Shown: one piece after another, positions 1 to 7,280 of the stretch
Position numbering within the stretch: the stretch's first letter is position 1
Layout of the letters: each line of letters starts with the position of its first letter
From: Cyanobacteria bacterium UBA4641
GTDB lineage: Bacteria > Cyanobacteriota > Vampirovibrionia > Gastranaerophilales > Gastranaerophilaceae
Reading direction: 5' to 3'
NCBI GenBank assembly: GCA_002405805.1
Contig: DHMN01000023.1
Coordinates: 54,463 to 74,078 of the forward strand
Length of the DNA stretch: 19,616 nt
Program-made: the position numbers and the translations under genes
Notes under the pieces: generated by a model
Databases searched by the model: none
What the model saw: only the letters and a program-made list of their open reading frames with translations
Told to the model about the DNA's origin: nothing

Positions 1-205
1 ATTCTGTTCCTACTCGGTATTTCGGAATCTCTAATCTTTCACAGCAGCCTATGTCATTTGTCGACATGGCAATGCGACCGACACAAAAATTATTTCAGCA
101 TGCCCTATTTCCACAAACCCAAGAGCCCCTTCAAAAGATTGCTGGAATGACGTAGTTTCCTCGTGCTTTTAAAAGGGCTCAAACTTGTATTCAATCGTAT
201 TTTAT
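1..205. repeat. degenerate intergenic repeat region downstream of the R3H ATPase gene
   Basis: No gene is visible here. Positions 61-82 look like a worn copy of the TCGGCAT...ATGCCGA hairpin module found cleanly at 14240-14259. Positions 17-36 (TATTTCGGAATCTCTAAT) carry the GGAATCTCTAA end seen in other repeat modules. A longer imperfect hairpin has arms at 123-137 and 166-180 (GAGCCCCTTCAAAAG against CTTTTAAAAGGGCTC, 13 of 15 paired before wobble). It lies 26 bases past the stop of the minus-strand ATPase gene, so it could help end that transcript, but it has no long T-run. Confidence 0.5.
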
Positions 206-1825
206 CTAGCCGATGTGTTCTTTATAATCTTTGCCACCGACAATTCTCAAGTGACGGCTTTCGCCTTCACCAATTGATTTACTTTCAAGATTGTGTTGCT
301 CAACCAACTCGTGTTGCAATTTCCTGATTTGTTGGTTTTGCGGTTTCAACTCAACATCTGTCGCACCTGCCAAAATCTTTTCGATAGCGGATTTTGCTTC
401 ATCAAGTGCCTTTTCGGTTATATCATAAAATGTTTGGCGTTCATTTACTTCCGCGATATCCAACGCCTCTTTTATAACCTTTTGGATTTGCGCCATTGAG
501 TTTGTTTTTACGTAGAAAATTTGAATTCGATTTTCTTCTGCTGTGCTCAAAACCTTAGCACCACCTTTGATAAAGTTTTTGTGTGCAATCACAATATCTG
601 CATCATCAAGATTACGTGTGATTTCTGCATTCAAATCAAGTCGTTCAATAACCTTTTCTGCGATACTTCTTGATACAGCGTAAAGGTAGATTTTTTTGAA
701 CTTTTTGACATCTTCAACATATTTCTGACGAGAAAAACTGAATTTCAAGCTTTCAGGATGTTCAATTTTGTCATCTAACGCATTGATTTTATCAAGTACA
801 GTCGGTGCTTTATCTGCAACAGGTTGAACAGGAGTGCTGAAGTTATAAACCTTGTCAACCTTACGGATTTCAGGTCTGATTGGCCATCCGCGCAAGATAT
901 AGTCAACTGCCTCTGCCGTATCCTTGTATACCGCCAAGGTATTTCTATCAAGGATTTCTATTACGATATCGAAAGTCGGCTGTTTCTCCCTTTCTAATAC
1001 AGTTTTCTGTGAAGAACGACGTTTAGCCTCATCATCACCCAATGTTACAGACTGAATACCGCCGACTAAATCTGATAAAGTTGGATTCTTGATTAAACTT
1101 TCTAAGCTATTACCGTGAGCGGTTGCAATAAGCATTACACCACGTTCAGCAATTGTTCTTGCTGCTTGTGCCTCAGCCTCTGTACCAATCTCATCAACTA
1201 CGATAACTTCCGGTGTATGGTTCTCTACCGCCTCAATCATCACATCTTTTTGAAATTCAGGTTGTCTAACCTGCATTCTTCTGGCATGCCCAACCGCAGG
1301 ATGAGGAGTATCACCATCACCGGCAATTTCGTTAGAAGTATCAACTATCACAACTCGTTTCCCAAGTTCGTCTGCTACCAATCTTGAAATTTCTCTCAAT
1401 TTGGTAGTTTTACCAACTCCGGGTTTTCCTAAAAATAATATACTTTTACCTTGCAAGCAGATGTCTTTGATGCAAGAAATAGTACCGGTTACAACTCTAC
1501 CTATTCTGCAAGTAAGACCAACTACTCTGCCTTGTCTGTTTCTGATTGCACTGATTCTGTGAAGAGTACCTGCAATACCTGAACGGTTATCAGAGGTGAA
1601 CTCTTGAACTCTTGAAGTTATATAATCAATATCTTCATACCCAATTTCAGAAGTCCCAAGATATTCAATCTTGCCGTTAGAATGTCTGATTTCCGGCAAA
1701 CGTCCTATATCTAAGACAATTTCTATCACATCTTCCATTGCACTATAGTCGATAAGTCTACGAATTCTGTCGGGTAAAATCTCTACTAATTTGTCTAAAT
1801 CATTCTGAAATTGTAAGTTGCTCAT
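206..1825 (-). CDS. Ycf45-type AAA ATPase with C-terminal R3H domain
   Basis: A 539-residue protein. A P-loop GKPGVGKTT lies at about 133-141 and a Walker B strand VIVVDEIG at 207-214, followed by a TAHG segment near 236-239. This is the SpoIIIAA/Ycf45 layout of RecA-like secretion-type ATPases. The last 39 residues look like an R3H single-stranded nucleic-acid-binding domain, with R501, H505 and a later GEGESRHLRI strand. Between them is a less conserved linker (about 300-490) that contains another alpha/beta segment. Proteins of this design are typical of cyanobacteria and plastids (ycf45), which supports the lineage call. Their exact role is not established; nucleic-acid binding is inferred from R3H. 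The ATG has an AAAGG 10 or so bases upstream and a TATAAT box at 1849-1854. The gene stands alone, with a small orphan gene upstream. Confidence 0.85.
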   Translation of the reverse strand: MSNLQFQNDLDKLVEILPDRIRRLIDYSAMEDVIEIVLDIGRLPEIRHSNGKIEYLGTSEIGYEDIDYITSRVQEFTSDNRSGIAGTLHRISAIRNRQGRVVGLTCRIGRVVTGTISCIKDICLQGKSILFLGKPGVGKTTKLREISRLVADELGKRVVIVDTSNEIAGDGDTPHPAVGHARRMQVRQPEFQKDVMIEAVENHTPEVIVVDEIGTEAEAQAARTIAERGVMLIATAHGNSLESLIKNPTLSDLVGGIQSVTLGDDEAKRRSSQKTVLEREKQPTFDIVIEILDRNTLAVYKDTAEAVDYILRGWPIRPEIRKVDKVYNFSTPVQPVADKAPTVLDKINALDDKIEHPESLKFSFSRQKYVEDVKKFKKIYLYAVSRSIAEKVIERLDLNAEITRNLDDADIVIAHKNFIKGGAKVLSTAEENRIQIFYVKTNSMAQIQKVIKEALDIAEVNERQTFYDITEKALDEAKSAIEKILAGATDVELKPQNQQIRKLQHELVEQHNLESKSIGEGESRHLRIVGGKDYKEHIG

Positions 1826-2140
1826 ATATTCGCTGCCTTTCTATTTTGATTATAACAAAATATTTTTTGGCTATTAGTCGCGATTAATATTTGTGTATAT
1901 CTTCTATATATATTATACTACATGTATCGACAAAATTGTCATGTTTCTTTACTATTCGTGTAGCAATTTTAACAAAACTTTACATTTGAAAATAGGTTCA
2001 AAACGTGTAAAATCAACACTTTTCATTTTAAAAAATAGAAAAAAAATAAATCACTCAACCATTAGATTGAACTTTGAATCAGCTTGTTACAATCCGAAAT
2101 AATAGACCAAATTTGTATTACAGGATATTTACAATTTAAA
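1826..2140. other. AT-rich gap without a supported gene
   Basis: Apart from the -10 box at 1849-1854 I find no gene, repeat module or clear terminator. A 69-codon frame on the plus strand (1893-2102) is low-complexity, rich in Ile, Tyr, Lys and Asn, and has no ribosome site, so I treat it as chance. There is no intergenic hairpin module here, unlike most gaps of this size in the window. Confidence 0.5.
1849..1854 (-). promoter_or_regulatory. -10 box of the R3H ATPase gene
   Basis: A perfect TATAAT on the minus strand ends 23 bases before the start codon, which fits a short leader containing the AAAGG ribosome site. I see no convincing -35 hexamer at 16-18 bases upstream. Confidence 0.45.
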
Positions 2141-2461
2141 CTAGGAATTAATTGAATAGCGATTGTAAGCATCAACCGCGCTTGTATATAATGTCGGAAT
2201 TTGAGTCACTTTGTGTGACAGATAATAAGGATTTGTAAACGCTGAAAACACCTCTGCACCTAACGCAGTAGAGGTATTAGCCGCAATCCTCAGCCCTCTG
2301 TTATTTATATCAGTTTTGTCAAAAGTTCTTCTAAATGGGTTGTTGCTCTCGTACAAATCGTAAGTCACTGTGTCAATAACCTGATTCACAGGAGTTGAAT
2401 CAACCCAACCTGACAATGCCGAAATATTTTGTTGAAGTCCTGATATACCAAAGATACTCAT
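2141..2461 (-). CDS. small hypothetical protein, 106 residues
   Basis: I do not recognise the family. The protein is compositionally normal and soluble-looking, with no signal peptide or membrane segment. It begins MSIFGISGLQ and has several Asn/Thr-rich turns (STPVNQV, ESNNPFRR). The C-terminal third is Tyr-rich (NPYYLSHK, YTSAVDAYNRYSIN). No Shine-Dalgarno sequence precedes the ATG. A TTTAAT hexamer sits exactly six bases before it, so a leaderless transcript is possible. The upstream hairpin terminator at 2498-2532 separates it from fabF, so it should be its own unit. The even composition and long open frame argue for a real gene, but there is no homology evidence. Confidence 0.55.
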   Translation of the reverse strand: MSIFGISGLQQNISALSGWVDSTPVNQVIDTVTYDLYESNNPFRRTFDKTDINNRGLRIAANTSTALGAEVFSAFTNPYYLSHKVTQIPTLYTSAVDAYNRYSINS

Positions 2462-2497
2462 ATATATATTAAATCAGAAAATAATATTTTTTGCGAC

Positions 2498-2532
2498 AAA
2501 AAAGGTAAAGTCTAAAAAACTTTACCTTTTTT
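2498..2532 (-). terminator. terminator of the acpP-fabF unit
   Basis: A perfect 14-bp stem (AAAAAAGGTAAAGT at 2498-2511 with its complement at 2519-2532) has a 7-base loop and A/T runs on both sides, so it could work in both directions. It starts 60 bases past the fabF stop and ends that transcript before the orphan gene at 2461. Confidence 0.85.
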
Positions 2533-2591
2533 ATATTTTAAATTTGTTCTAAAACCTGTCAGACATCACTGAACAGTCCGAACATCATTCA

Positions 2592-3842
2592 CTATTTAAC
2601 TTCTCTAAAAATCAAAGATGCGTTTTGCCCACCAAAACCGAATGAATTTGAAAGTGCAGCGTGAATTTCAGCTTTAACAGCTTTGTATGGAACATAATTC
2701 AAATCAGCAACTTCTTCATCTTGGTTATCCAAGTTGATTGTTGGAGGAACAACATTGTCATTAATAGCTTTGATACAAGCGATAGCTTCAGCAGCACCGG
2801 TTGCACCAAGCATGTGACCATGCATACTCTTTGTTGAAGTTACATACAAATCAGGGTTAGCTTTTCTGTCACCGAAAACTTCTGCAACAGCGTGAGATTC
2901 AGCTTTGTCACCTAAACCTGTACTTGTACCATGAGTATTGATATATTGAACTTCACTAGGTTTCATACCTGCATCGTTCAATGCAAATTGCATTGAGTGG
3001 ATAGCACCTTGTCCATCCGGAGCAGGAGCAACAATATCGTAAGCATCAGCTGTTTGACCATAACCTACGATTTCTGCATAAATATGAGCACCACGTTTTT
3101 TAGCGTGTTCATATTCTTCCAAAATCAATACACCGGCACCTTCCGCCATAACGAAACCGTCTCTGTCTTTGTCGTAAGGACGAGATGCTCTTTGAGGTTC
3201 ATCATTACGTTTTGACAATGTTCTTGCAGCAGAGAATGCACCAACACCAACATCACAAATAGTTGCCTCAGAACCGCCTGCAACCATAACATCAGCATCA
3301 CCATATTGGATTGACCTAAATGCGTCACCAATTGAGTGAGAACCTGTTGCACAAGCTGAAACAACAACTTTGTTTAAGCCCTTGAAACCATATTTCATTG
3401 AAATGTTTCCTGATGGCATGTTTACAATCATCATTGGAACTGTGAAAGGAGAACATTTGTTTGGTCCTTTTTCAATGATTCTGATATGGTTTTCTTCAAA
3501 TGTTTTGAACCCACCTGCAGCAGAGCTAACAATAACCCCTACTCTATATGGGTCTTCTTTTTCTACATCAAGTTTTGAATCCTTTATAGCTTCATCAGCG
3601 GCAACCATAGCAAATTGGATGAATCTATCCATTTTCTTTGCAGCTTTTGGCTCCATGTATTCTTCAGGATGAAAATCTTTAACTTCACCTGAAATTTTTA
3701 CGACGTGTTTACTAATATCTATTGATTCAGAAGTAGAGATGCCGCTTTTTCCGGCTTTTAGACTTTCCCAGAATTTTTCAACACCTACGCCAAATGGTGT
3801 TACTGCTCCCAAACCTGTAATTACTACTCTTCTTTTATCCAT
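2592..3842 (-). CDS. fabF: 3-oxoacyl-ACP synthase II (beta-ketoacyl-ACP synthase, KAS II)
   Basis: A 416-residue condensing enzyme of fatty-acid elongation: it joins malonyl-ACP to a growing acyl-ACP in the cytosol. The active site is complete: nucleophile C164 in SACATG, H304 in NTHGTSTGLGD, and H341 in STKSMHGHMLGATGA. The C-terminal glycine-rich NSFGFGGQNAS loop (399-409) is also present. The length is normal for FabF and fits the full thiolase fold. It is the last gene of the fatty-acid block, 109 bases after acpP. A hairpin in that gap (3879-3912) may lower fabF relative to acpP. The ATG follows AAAGGGAT about 11 bases upstream, a slightly long spacing. A strong terminator follows. FabB is excluded by the FabF-like length and the position beside acpP. 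Confidence 0.97.
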   Translation of the reverse strand: MDKRRVVITGLGAVTPFGVGVEKFWESLKAGKSGISTSESIDISKHVVKISGEVKDFHPEEYMEPKAAKKMDRFIQFAMVAADEAIKDSKLDVEKEDPYRVGVIVSSAAGGFKTFEENHIRIIEKGPNKCSPFTVPMMIVNMPSGNISMKYGFKGLNKVVVSACATGSHSIGDAFRSIQYGDADVMVAGGSEATICDVGVGAFSAARTLSKRNDEPQRASRPYDKDRDGFVMAEGAGVLILEEYEHAKKRGAHIYAEIVGYGQTADAYDIVAPAPDGQGAIHSMQFALNDAGMKPSEVQYINTHGTSTGLGDKAESHAVAEVFGDRKANPDLYVTSTKSMHGHMLGATGAAEAIACIKAINDNVVPPTINLDNQDEEVADLNYVPYKAVKAEIHAALSNSFGFGGQNASLIFREVK

Positions 3843-3878
3843 TTAAGATATCCCTTTTTCCTTTAATAATAAATATAA

Positions 3879-3912
3879 TGCGAGAATGAAATTATAAAAT
3901 CTCACTCTCGCA
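3879..3912 (-). promoter_or_regulatory. hairpin between acpP and fabF, possible attenuator or processing site
   Basis: The 11-base arms (3879-3889 and 3902-3912) pair except for one G-T position, around a 12-base AT loop. In the mRNA sense the stem reads TGCGAGAGTGA...TCATTCTCGCA and is followed by TTATATTTATTATT, which is T-rich but interrupted. That makes it a weak terminator or an RNase/stability element, and would let ACP be made in excess over FabF. Confidence 0.5.
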
Positions 3913-3951
3913 TATATAAAATCCAGTTTTGAAGAAATTCAAAAACTCAAA

Positions 3952-4188
3952 TTAGTGAGATAATTTGCTGTCAATGTATGATACAGCATCTTGAACTGTT
4001 TGAATTTTTTCTGCGTCTTCGTCAGGAATTTCGCATTTGAATTCTTCTTCTAAAGCCATAACTAATTCAACTGTGTCTAATGAATCAGCACCTAAATCAT
4101 CTGTGAAACGAGCTTCAGGTGTAACTAATTTTTCGTCAACACTTAATTGGTCTACTACAACTTTTTTTACTGTGTCTAATGTACTCAT
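3952..4188 (-). CDS. acpP: acyl carrier protein
   Basis: A 78-residue acidic helical protein that carries the growing acyl chain on 4'-phosphopantetheine. The attachment serine is S36 in the canonical GADSLDTVELVM motif, helix II being rich in Glu and Asp as usual. Length and layout are textbook AcpP. The ribosome site is GAGG at 4197-4200, 8 bases before the ATG. It lies 101 bases after fabG and has a strong promoter of its own in that gap (4239-4267), fitting the high ACP demand of the cell. fabF follows on the same strand. ACPs of polyketide clusters share the motif, but the fab neighbours make the fatty-acid role secure. Confidence 0.98.
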   Translation of the reverse strand: MSTLDTVKKVVVDQLSVDEKLVTPEARFTDDLGADSLDTVELVMALEEEFKCEIPDEDAEKIQTVQDAVSYIDSKLSH

Positions 4189-4238
4189 CTTTTTTTCCTC
4201 ATTAATTAATTGTATTACTAATTTAGTTTTCCTGCTAC

Positions 4239-4267
4239 ATTATACCTTGTTAAATATTTTTTTGCAA
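4239..4267 (-). promoter_or_regulatory. sigma-70-type promoter of acpP-fabF
   Basis: On the minus strand TTGCAA (4262-4267), a 17-base spacer and TATAAT (4239-4244) give a near-consensus vegetative promoter. The predicted transcription start is near 4232, about 43 bases before the acpP ATG. It lies in the gap just after the fabG stop. Confidence 0.75.
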
Positions 4268-4289
4268 GAAATTTACATTTTATTAAAAA

Positions 4290-5021
4290 TTATATCATCA
4301 AACCGCCGGCAACTTCAATTGCTTGACCTGTAACATAATCAGTATCAAGAGCTAAGAACTTAACAACCTTAGCGATATCTTCAGGTGTACCAAGTCTCTT
4401 CATAGGAATAGCGCTCAAGTAATCATCAATATTAGCAAGTTCTGCTGTCATAGCTGTTTGAATAAAACCTGGACATACAGCGTTTACTCTGATGTTTCTT
4501 GAACCAAATTCTTTAGCAAGAGTTTGAGTCAAACCAATCAAACCTGCTTTTGATGCAGAATAGTTTGCTTGACCTGCATTACCGTGACGACCTACGATAC
4601 TTGACATATTGATGATAGAACCTTGACGAGCCTTCATCATATATTTGATTACAGCGTGAGTTACACAATAAGCACTTGTTAAGTTAATTTTGATAACTCT
4701 TTCCCATTGTTCCATATCCATTCTGATGAACAAACCGTCTTTTGTAATACCAGCGTTGTTCAACAATACATCAATCTTACCGTGTTCTGCAATCATTTTA
4801 TCAACGTTTTCTTGTACTGCAGCAGCATCAGAAACGTCAAATTGATAGAAGTAAGCATTTGCGCCACAAGCTTTGATTTCGTCCAAAGCAGGTTGAGCTT
4901 TTTCAGCATCACAAATATCATTGATAATGATATCACAACCGGCTTTTGCAAGTTCTAAAGCACAAGCTAAACCAATACCACGAGAACCGCCTGTTACTAA
5001 TGCAATTTTTCTTTCTGTCAT
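4290..5021 (-). CDS. fabG: 3-oxoacyl-ACP reductase
   Basis: A 243-residue short-chain dehydrogenase that reduces beta-ketoacyl-ACP with NADPH, the first reduction of each elongation cycle. The nucleotide-binding motif TGGSRGIG is at 10-17, NNAG at 88-91, and the catalytic set is N113, S141, Y154 and K158 (YSASK). The VCPGFIQTAM segment and the C-terminal GGLMI are typical of FabG rather than generic SDRs. The ATG has a strong AAGGAGA ribosome site at 5029-5035. It lies 132 bases after fabD; that gap holds a TATAAT box (5092-5097), so it is probably transcribed from its own promoter as well as by any read-through. Confidence 0.95.
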   Translation of the reverse strand: MTERKIALVTGGSRGIGLACALELAKAGCDIIINDICDAEKAQPALDEIKACGANAYFYQFDVSDAAAVQENVDKMIAEHGKIDVLLNNAGITKDGLFIRMDMEQWERVIKINLTSAYCVTHAVIKYMMKARQGSIINMSSIVGRHGNAGQANYSASKAGLIGLTQTLAKEFGSRNIRVNAVCPGFIQTAMTAELANIDDYLSAIPMKRLGTPEDIAKVVKFLALDTDYVTGQAIEVAGGLMI

Positions 5022-5064
5022 TAATCTTTCTCCTTACTTATAACTTTGTCAAATTACTTGACCT

Positions 5065-5083
5065 GATATTTAGATACAATATC
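5065..5083 (-). promoter_or_regulatory. inverted repeat at the predicted fabG transcription start
   Basis: GATATT and AATATC flank a 7-base spacer, directly downstream of the fabG -10 box. This position suits either an operator or a 5' stem-loop. The arms are short and AT-rich, so chance is a real alternative. Confidence 0.25.
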
Positions 5084-5091
5084 TCTCGACA

Positions 5092-5097
5092 ATTATA
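5092..5097 (-). promoter_or_regulatory. -10 box of fabG
   Basis: A perfect TATAAT in the context GGTATAAT, the same flank as the acpP -10 box, about 70 bases before the fabG ATG. No good -35 hexamer is at the usual distance. Confidence 0.5.
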
Positions 5098-5131
5098 CCA
5101 TAAATACGCTTTTATCATATTTTGAACCGAT

Positions 5132-5153
5132 TTTTGTAACAATTATTACAAAA
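5132..5153 (-). terminator. short AT hairpin abutting the fabD stop
   Basis: An 8-bp stem (TTTTGTAA with TTACAAAA) with a 6-base loop begins immediately after the fabD stop codon. It has no following T-run, so it is a weak or partial terminator at best, or an mRNA 3' stabiliser. Confidence 0.35.
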
Positions 5154-6101
5154 CTAAGCCAATGCCATTTCTTCTTTCAAGGCATTAATTGTAGCTTCCA
5201 AAGACTCTTTATCATAGATGTTGTATGATTTTACGCTTGAATCGATTTTTCTGTTTAAACCTGCCAAAACTTTTCCCGGTCCGATTTCAATAAATGTATC
5301 AACGCCGTCTTTAATCATATTTTCAATTGTTTGAGTCCAATGAACTGATGAATAAATTTGTTTAGGCATTTTGTTTTTAAATTCTGCACTCAACATTGTT
5401 GCTTGAGCATCAACGTTTGTAAATACAGGAACGTGAGCGTTTTCCAAATCCAAATCTTGAACAAATGATGCAAATTCATGACCTGCATTTTCCATAAATT
5501 TAGAGTGGAAAGCACCTGATACAGCCAAAGGAACAACTCTTCTTGCACCTGCTGCTGACAACAATTCGCCGGCTTTTTTAACAGCAACCTCATCACCTGT
5601 AATTACAACTTGAGCAGGTGAGTTATAATTTGCAACATCAACATACCCAACTTCTGAAGCCTCTTTCAAAGCTTTTTCCAAACTACCTTCAGGAGCATTC
5701 AAAATAGCTGCCATAGCACCACCTTTTGTAGCACCCATCAAGTCTGCTCTTTTTTGGATAGCTTTTAATGTAGTTTCCAAATTCATAACACCAGAACAAT
5801 ACATTGCACAATACTCACCCAAACTGTGACCTGCCGTGAATGTCGGTGTGATATCCAATTGAGATTTCAAAGCCTCTAATGCAGCAATTGACATTGTTAC
5901 AATACAAGGTTGAGTATTAACAGTTTGTTTCAAGTTTTCTTCAGGTCCTTCAAAACACAAAGTTGTAATACTTTTACCTAGAATTTTATCTGCGCTGTCA
6001 AAAACATTTTTTGCAGCCTCAAAATTATCATACAAATCTTTTCCCATACCTACAGCTTGAGAGCCTTGCCCTGGGAATAAAAACGCGATTTTTTTAGCCA
6101 T
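5154..6101 (-). CDS. fabD: malonyl-CoA:ACP transacylase
   Basis: A 315-residue enzyme that moves malonyl from CoA to ACP, supplying the extender unit for FabH and FabF. The family signatures are complete: FPGQGSQ at 9-15, the nucleophile S93 in GHSLGEY, R118 in the QKRADLM segment that binds the malonyl carboxylate, and H199 in SGAFHS. GQ-rich and IEIGPGKVL segments close the fold. The ribosome site GAAGGGGAG lies 6 bases before the ATG, and a TATAAT box with a weak -35 lies upstream (6138-6166). In the usual gene order it would directly follow fabH; here a HEPN/MNT pair and a repeat cluster, together about 1.2 kb, separate the two. Confidence 0.96.
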   Translation of the reverse strand: MAKKIAFLFPGQGSQAVGMGKDLYDNFEAAKNVFDSADKILGKSITTLCFEGPEENLKQTVNTQPCIVTMSIAALEALKSQLDITPTFTAGHSLGEYCAMYCSGVMNLETTLKAIQKRADLMGATKGGAMAAILNAPEGSLEKALKEASEVGYVDVANYNSPAQVVITGDEVAVKKAGELLSAAGARRVVPLAVSGAFHSKFMENAGHEFASFVQDLDLENAHVPVFTNVDAQATMLSAEFKNKMPKQIYSSVHWTQTIENMIKDGVDTFIEIGPGKVLAGLNRKIDSSVKSYNIYDKESLEATINALKEEMALA

Positions 6102-6137
6102 AAATAACTCCCCTTCTTTTTCTACGTCTGTGCCCTA

Positions 6138-6166
6138 ATTATACAATAAAGACAGGAAAAGTAAAA
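6138..6166 (-). promoter_or_regulatory. promoter of fabD
   Basis: TATAAT (6138-6143) with TTTTAC (6161-6166) 17 bases upstream on the minus strand. The -10 is perfect and the -35 is weak. It places a start near 6131, after the repeat cluster, and would keep fabD expressed despite the interruption of the operon. Confidence 0.5.
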
Positions 6167-6186
6167 TATCCGAGGTCAAAAAGAGA

Positions 6187-6210
6187 GGAAGGAAGGAAGG
6201 AAGGAAGGAA
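6187..6210. repeat. GGAA microsatellite, six units
   Basis: Six perfect tandem copies of GGAA lie about 85 bases upstream of the fabD start codon and about 20 bases upstream of its -35. Length changes here by slippage would alter the spacing between the repeat cluster and the fabD promoter. Other clusters have purine-rich GGCAAGAAGGCGAGA tracts at the equivalent border, so it may be an expanded version of those. Confidence 0.85.
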
Positions 6211-6214
6211 GTAG

Positions 6215-6565
6215 GTCGGCATTACTGTGCCGACAATATAATCTTGTCATTCTGAAAGCTTAGAAAATTTGTGTGAAGTATGAACACATAATTTTCTTGC
6301 TATTCAGAATCTCTAACAGAGCACCCCTCACCCTTGCCCTCTCCCTAGGAGAGGGTATAATGTCATTCCGAACCAAGTTCAGAATGACATAGACCTTTTT
6401 GTTTTGTCTCTCCGTATGAGAGAGACCGAAATTGGTTTTGAGCGAAACGCGAAAAACTACAATTTCGAGTGAGGGTTCGGTCAATACAATAGTAATGTAG
6501 CGTGGGGAAAACGAAGTGTCCCTATAAATTAAATTTGTCGGCATAGCTATGCGTCGACCTACTTA
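6215..6565. repeat. intergenic hairpin-repeat cluster 1 (fabD to mntA)
   Basis: This fills the gap between mntA and fabD; I see no gene. From left to right it holds a GTCGGCA hairpin (6215-6234), a long TCATTCTGAAAGC...CTATTCAGAATCTC hairpin (6247-6317), CCCTCTCC/GGAGAGGG (6337-6355), TGTCATTCCGAA/TTCAGAATGACA (6361-6389), GTCTCTC/GAGAGAC (6406-6424), and a wider GACCGAAATTG pairing ending at about 6480. Last come inverted copies of the two modules at 14240-14295, at about 6500-6558, including GCATAGCTATGC. A 94-codon frame across it has no coding character. Confidence 0.85.
6247..6317. repeat. long-hairpin repeat, family B, copy 1
   Basis: Arms of about 26 bases (TCATTCTGAAAGC... and ...GCTATTCAGAATCTC) pair imperfectly around a 9-base loop. 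Apart from one base near the right end it is identical to 14322-14392. A third copy (17853-17925) keeps the ends but has different inner arms, and a fourth (19561 on) is cut by the window end. Confidence 0.85.
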
Positions 6566-6570
6566 TTGCC

Positions 6571-6867
6571 TTAAATCTTAACCAAATCATCCTTAATCAA
6601 ACCATAAAACTTTTCACTTATATTATCCAAATCAATAATATCAACCATATACGGAAAAGTTGAATCATGGAAAAACGCCTTTAGCGCCAACAACTGTTCA
6701 AATGGAATCTTTTCATCACTTTTAAGCGCAATATCAACATCAGAATATTTCAAAGCCTTGCTTTTAACCCTTGAACCATAGATATAAATATCAACATTTG
6801 GCAAGAAGCTTTTAACAGCAGAAACTATAAAGTCTTGATATTTTTTTTCTAAATCAAGATTTGCCAT
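6571..6867 (-). CDS. mntA: MNT-type minimal nucleotidyltransferase, antitoxin of a HEPN/MNT pair
   Basis: A 98-residue nucleotidyltransferase-fold protein. The active site is intact: GSR at 31-33, then SDVDIAL with D43 and D45, and the third acidic strand VDIIDL with D76. In the well-studied HepT/MntA systems the MNT protein adds AMP groups to a tyrosine of the HEPN toxin and silences it; I infer the same here because the neighbouring HEPN has the target tyrosine. The start ATG overlaps the hepT stop by one base (TAATG), so translation is coupled. The size is typical of stand-alone MNT proteins. A repeat cluster begins right after the stop codon, so the gene's 3' end borders a rearrangement-prone spot. 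Confidence 0.9.
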   Translation of the reverse strand: MANLDLEKKYQDFIVSAVKSFLPNVDIYIYGSRVKSKALKYSDVDIALKSDEKIPFEQLLALKAFFHDSTFPYMVDIIDLDNISEKFYGLIKDDLVKI

Positions 6868-7274
6868 TAGCCAATGTACCCTTTTAAGTTTTTAAGCAAA
6901 AAGCTAATTTCTTCATAAAAATCAGGAACAATACTCACAACTTGCAATGCAACATTTTCATCATAAGTATGAGAAGTCAAATTTCGCATTTCTCTAAACT
7001 TTGTCCATTTTTCTAAATCAGACTTGATAAGATTCATTTGAGATGCAGTTCTAATCATATCATTGAATGAAAATTTATTGACATCATCTACAATAAAAGC
7101 TCGTTCAAGAAAATATTTGCGCAAAGTCTTTAAAGCAATAGAATATGTAAATTCAAAACGCTGAATGACAGAATCTCTTATAACATCATCATTTTTCGCA
7201 TTTTTGTATCTGTCTAAAACTTCTCCCAAACGCTTAATGGAGTTTTCTAACGCTGTCAAATCAAGATTTTCCAT
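6867..7274 (-). CDS. hepT: HEPN-domain toxin (HI0074-type nucleotidyltransferase partner)
   Basis: A 135-residue all-helical HEPN protein. Residues 97-104 read RNLTSHTY, which matches the RX4HXY motif of HepT toxins: R97 and H102 form the predicted RNase site and Y104 is the tyrosine expected to be AMP-modified by MntA. The N-terminal part (ENSIKRLGEVLDRY and QRFEFTYSIALKTLRKYF) is the usual HI0074-family four-helix start. The gene lies directly after the fabH terminator, and its likely promoter overlaps that region. No Shine-Dalgarno is visible; the -10 box lies six bases before the ATG, so a leaderless mRNA is predicted. The pair sits inside an otherwise conserved lipid operon, which suggests insertion. 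It could instead be a non-toxic HEPN, but the motif is complete. Confidence 0.88.
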   Translation of the reverse strand: MENLDLTALENSIKRLGEVLDRYKNAKNDDVIRDSVIQRFEFTYSIALKTLRKYFLERAFIVDDVNKFSFNDMIRTASQMNLIKSDLEKWTKFREMRNLTSHTYDENVALQVVSIVPDFYEEISFLLKNLKGYIG

Positions 7275-7280
7275 ACAGAA

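Noticed and set aside
1893..2102. A 69-codon plus-strand open frame in the gap after the R3H gene
   Set aside because: It is AT-driven, rich in Ile, Tyr, Lys and Asn, and has no ribosome site or promoter.
6260..6544. A 94-codon minus-strand open frame between fabD and mntA
   Set aside because: It runs through several hairpin repeats, has no ribosome site and codes for a repeat-derived, low-quality sequence.
6187..6565. The repeat cluster as a CRISPR array
   Set aside because: The modules differ from each other, have no constant repeat-spacer length, and no cas gene is present.
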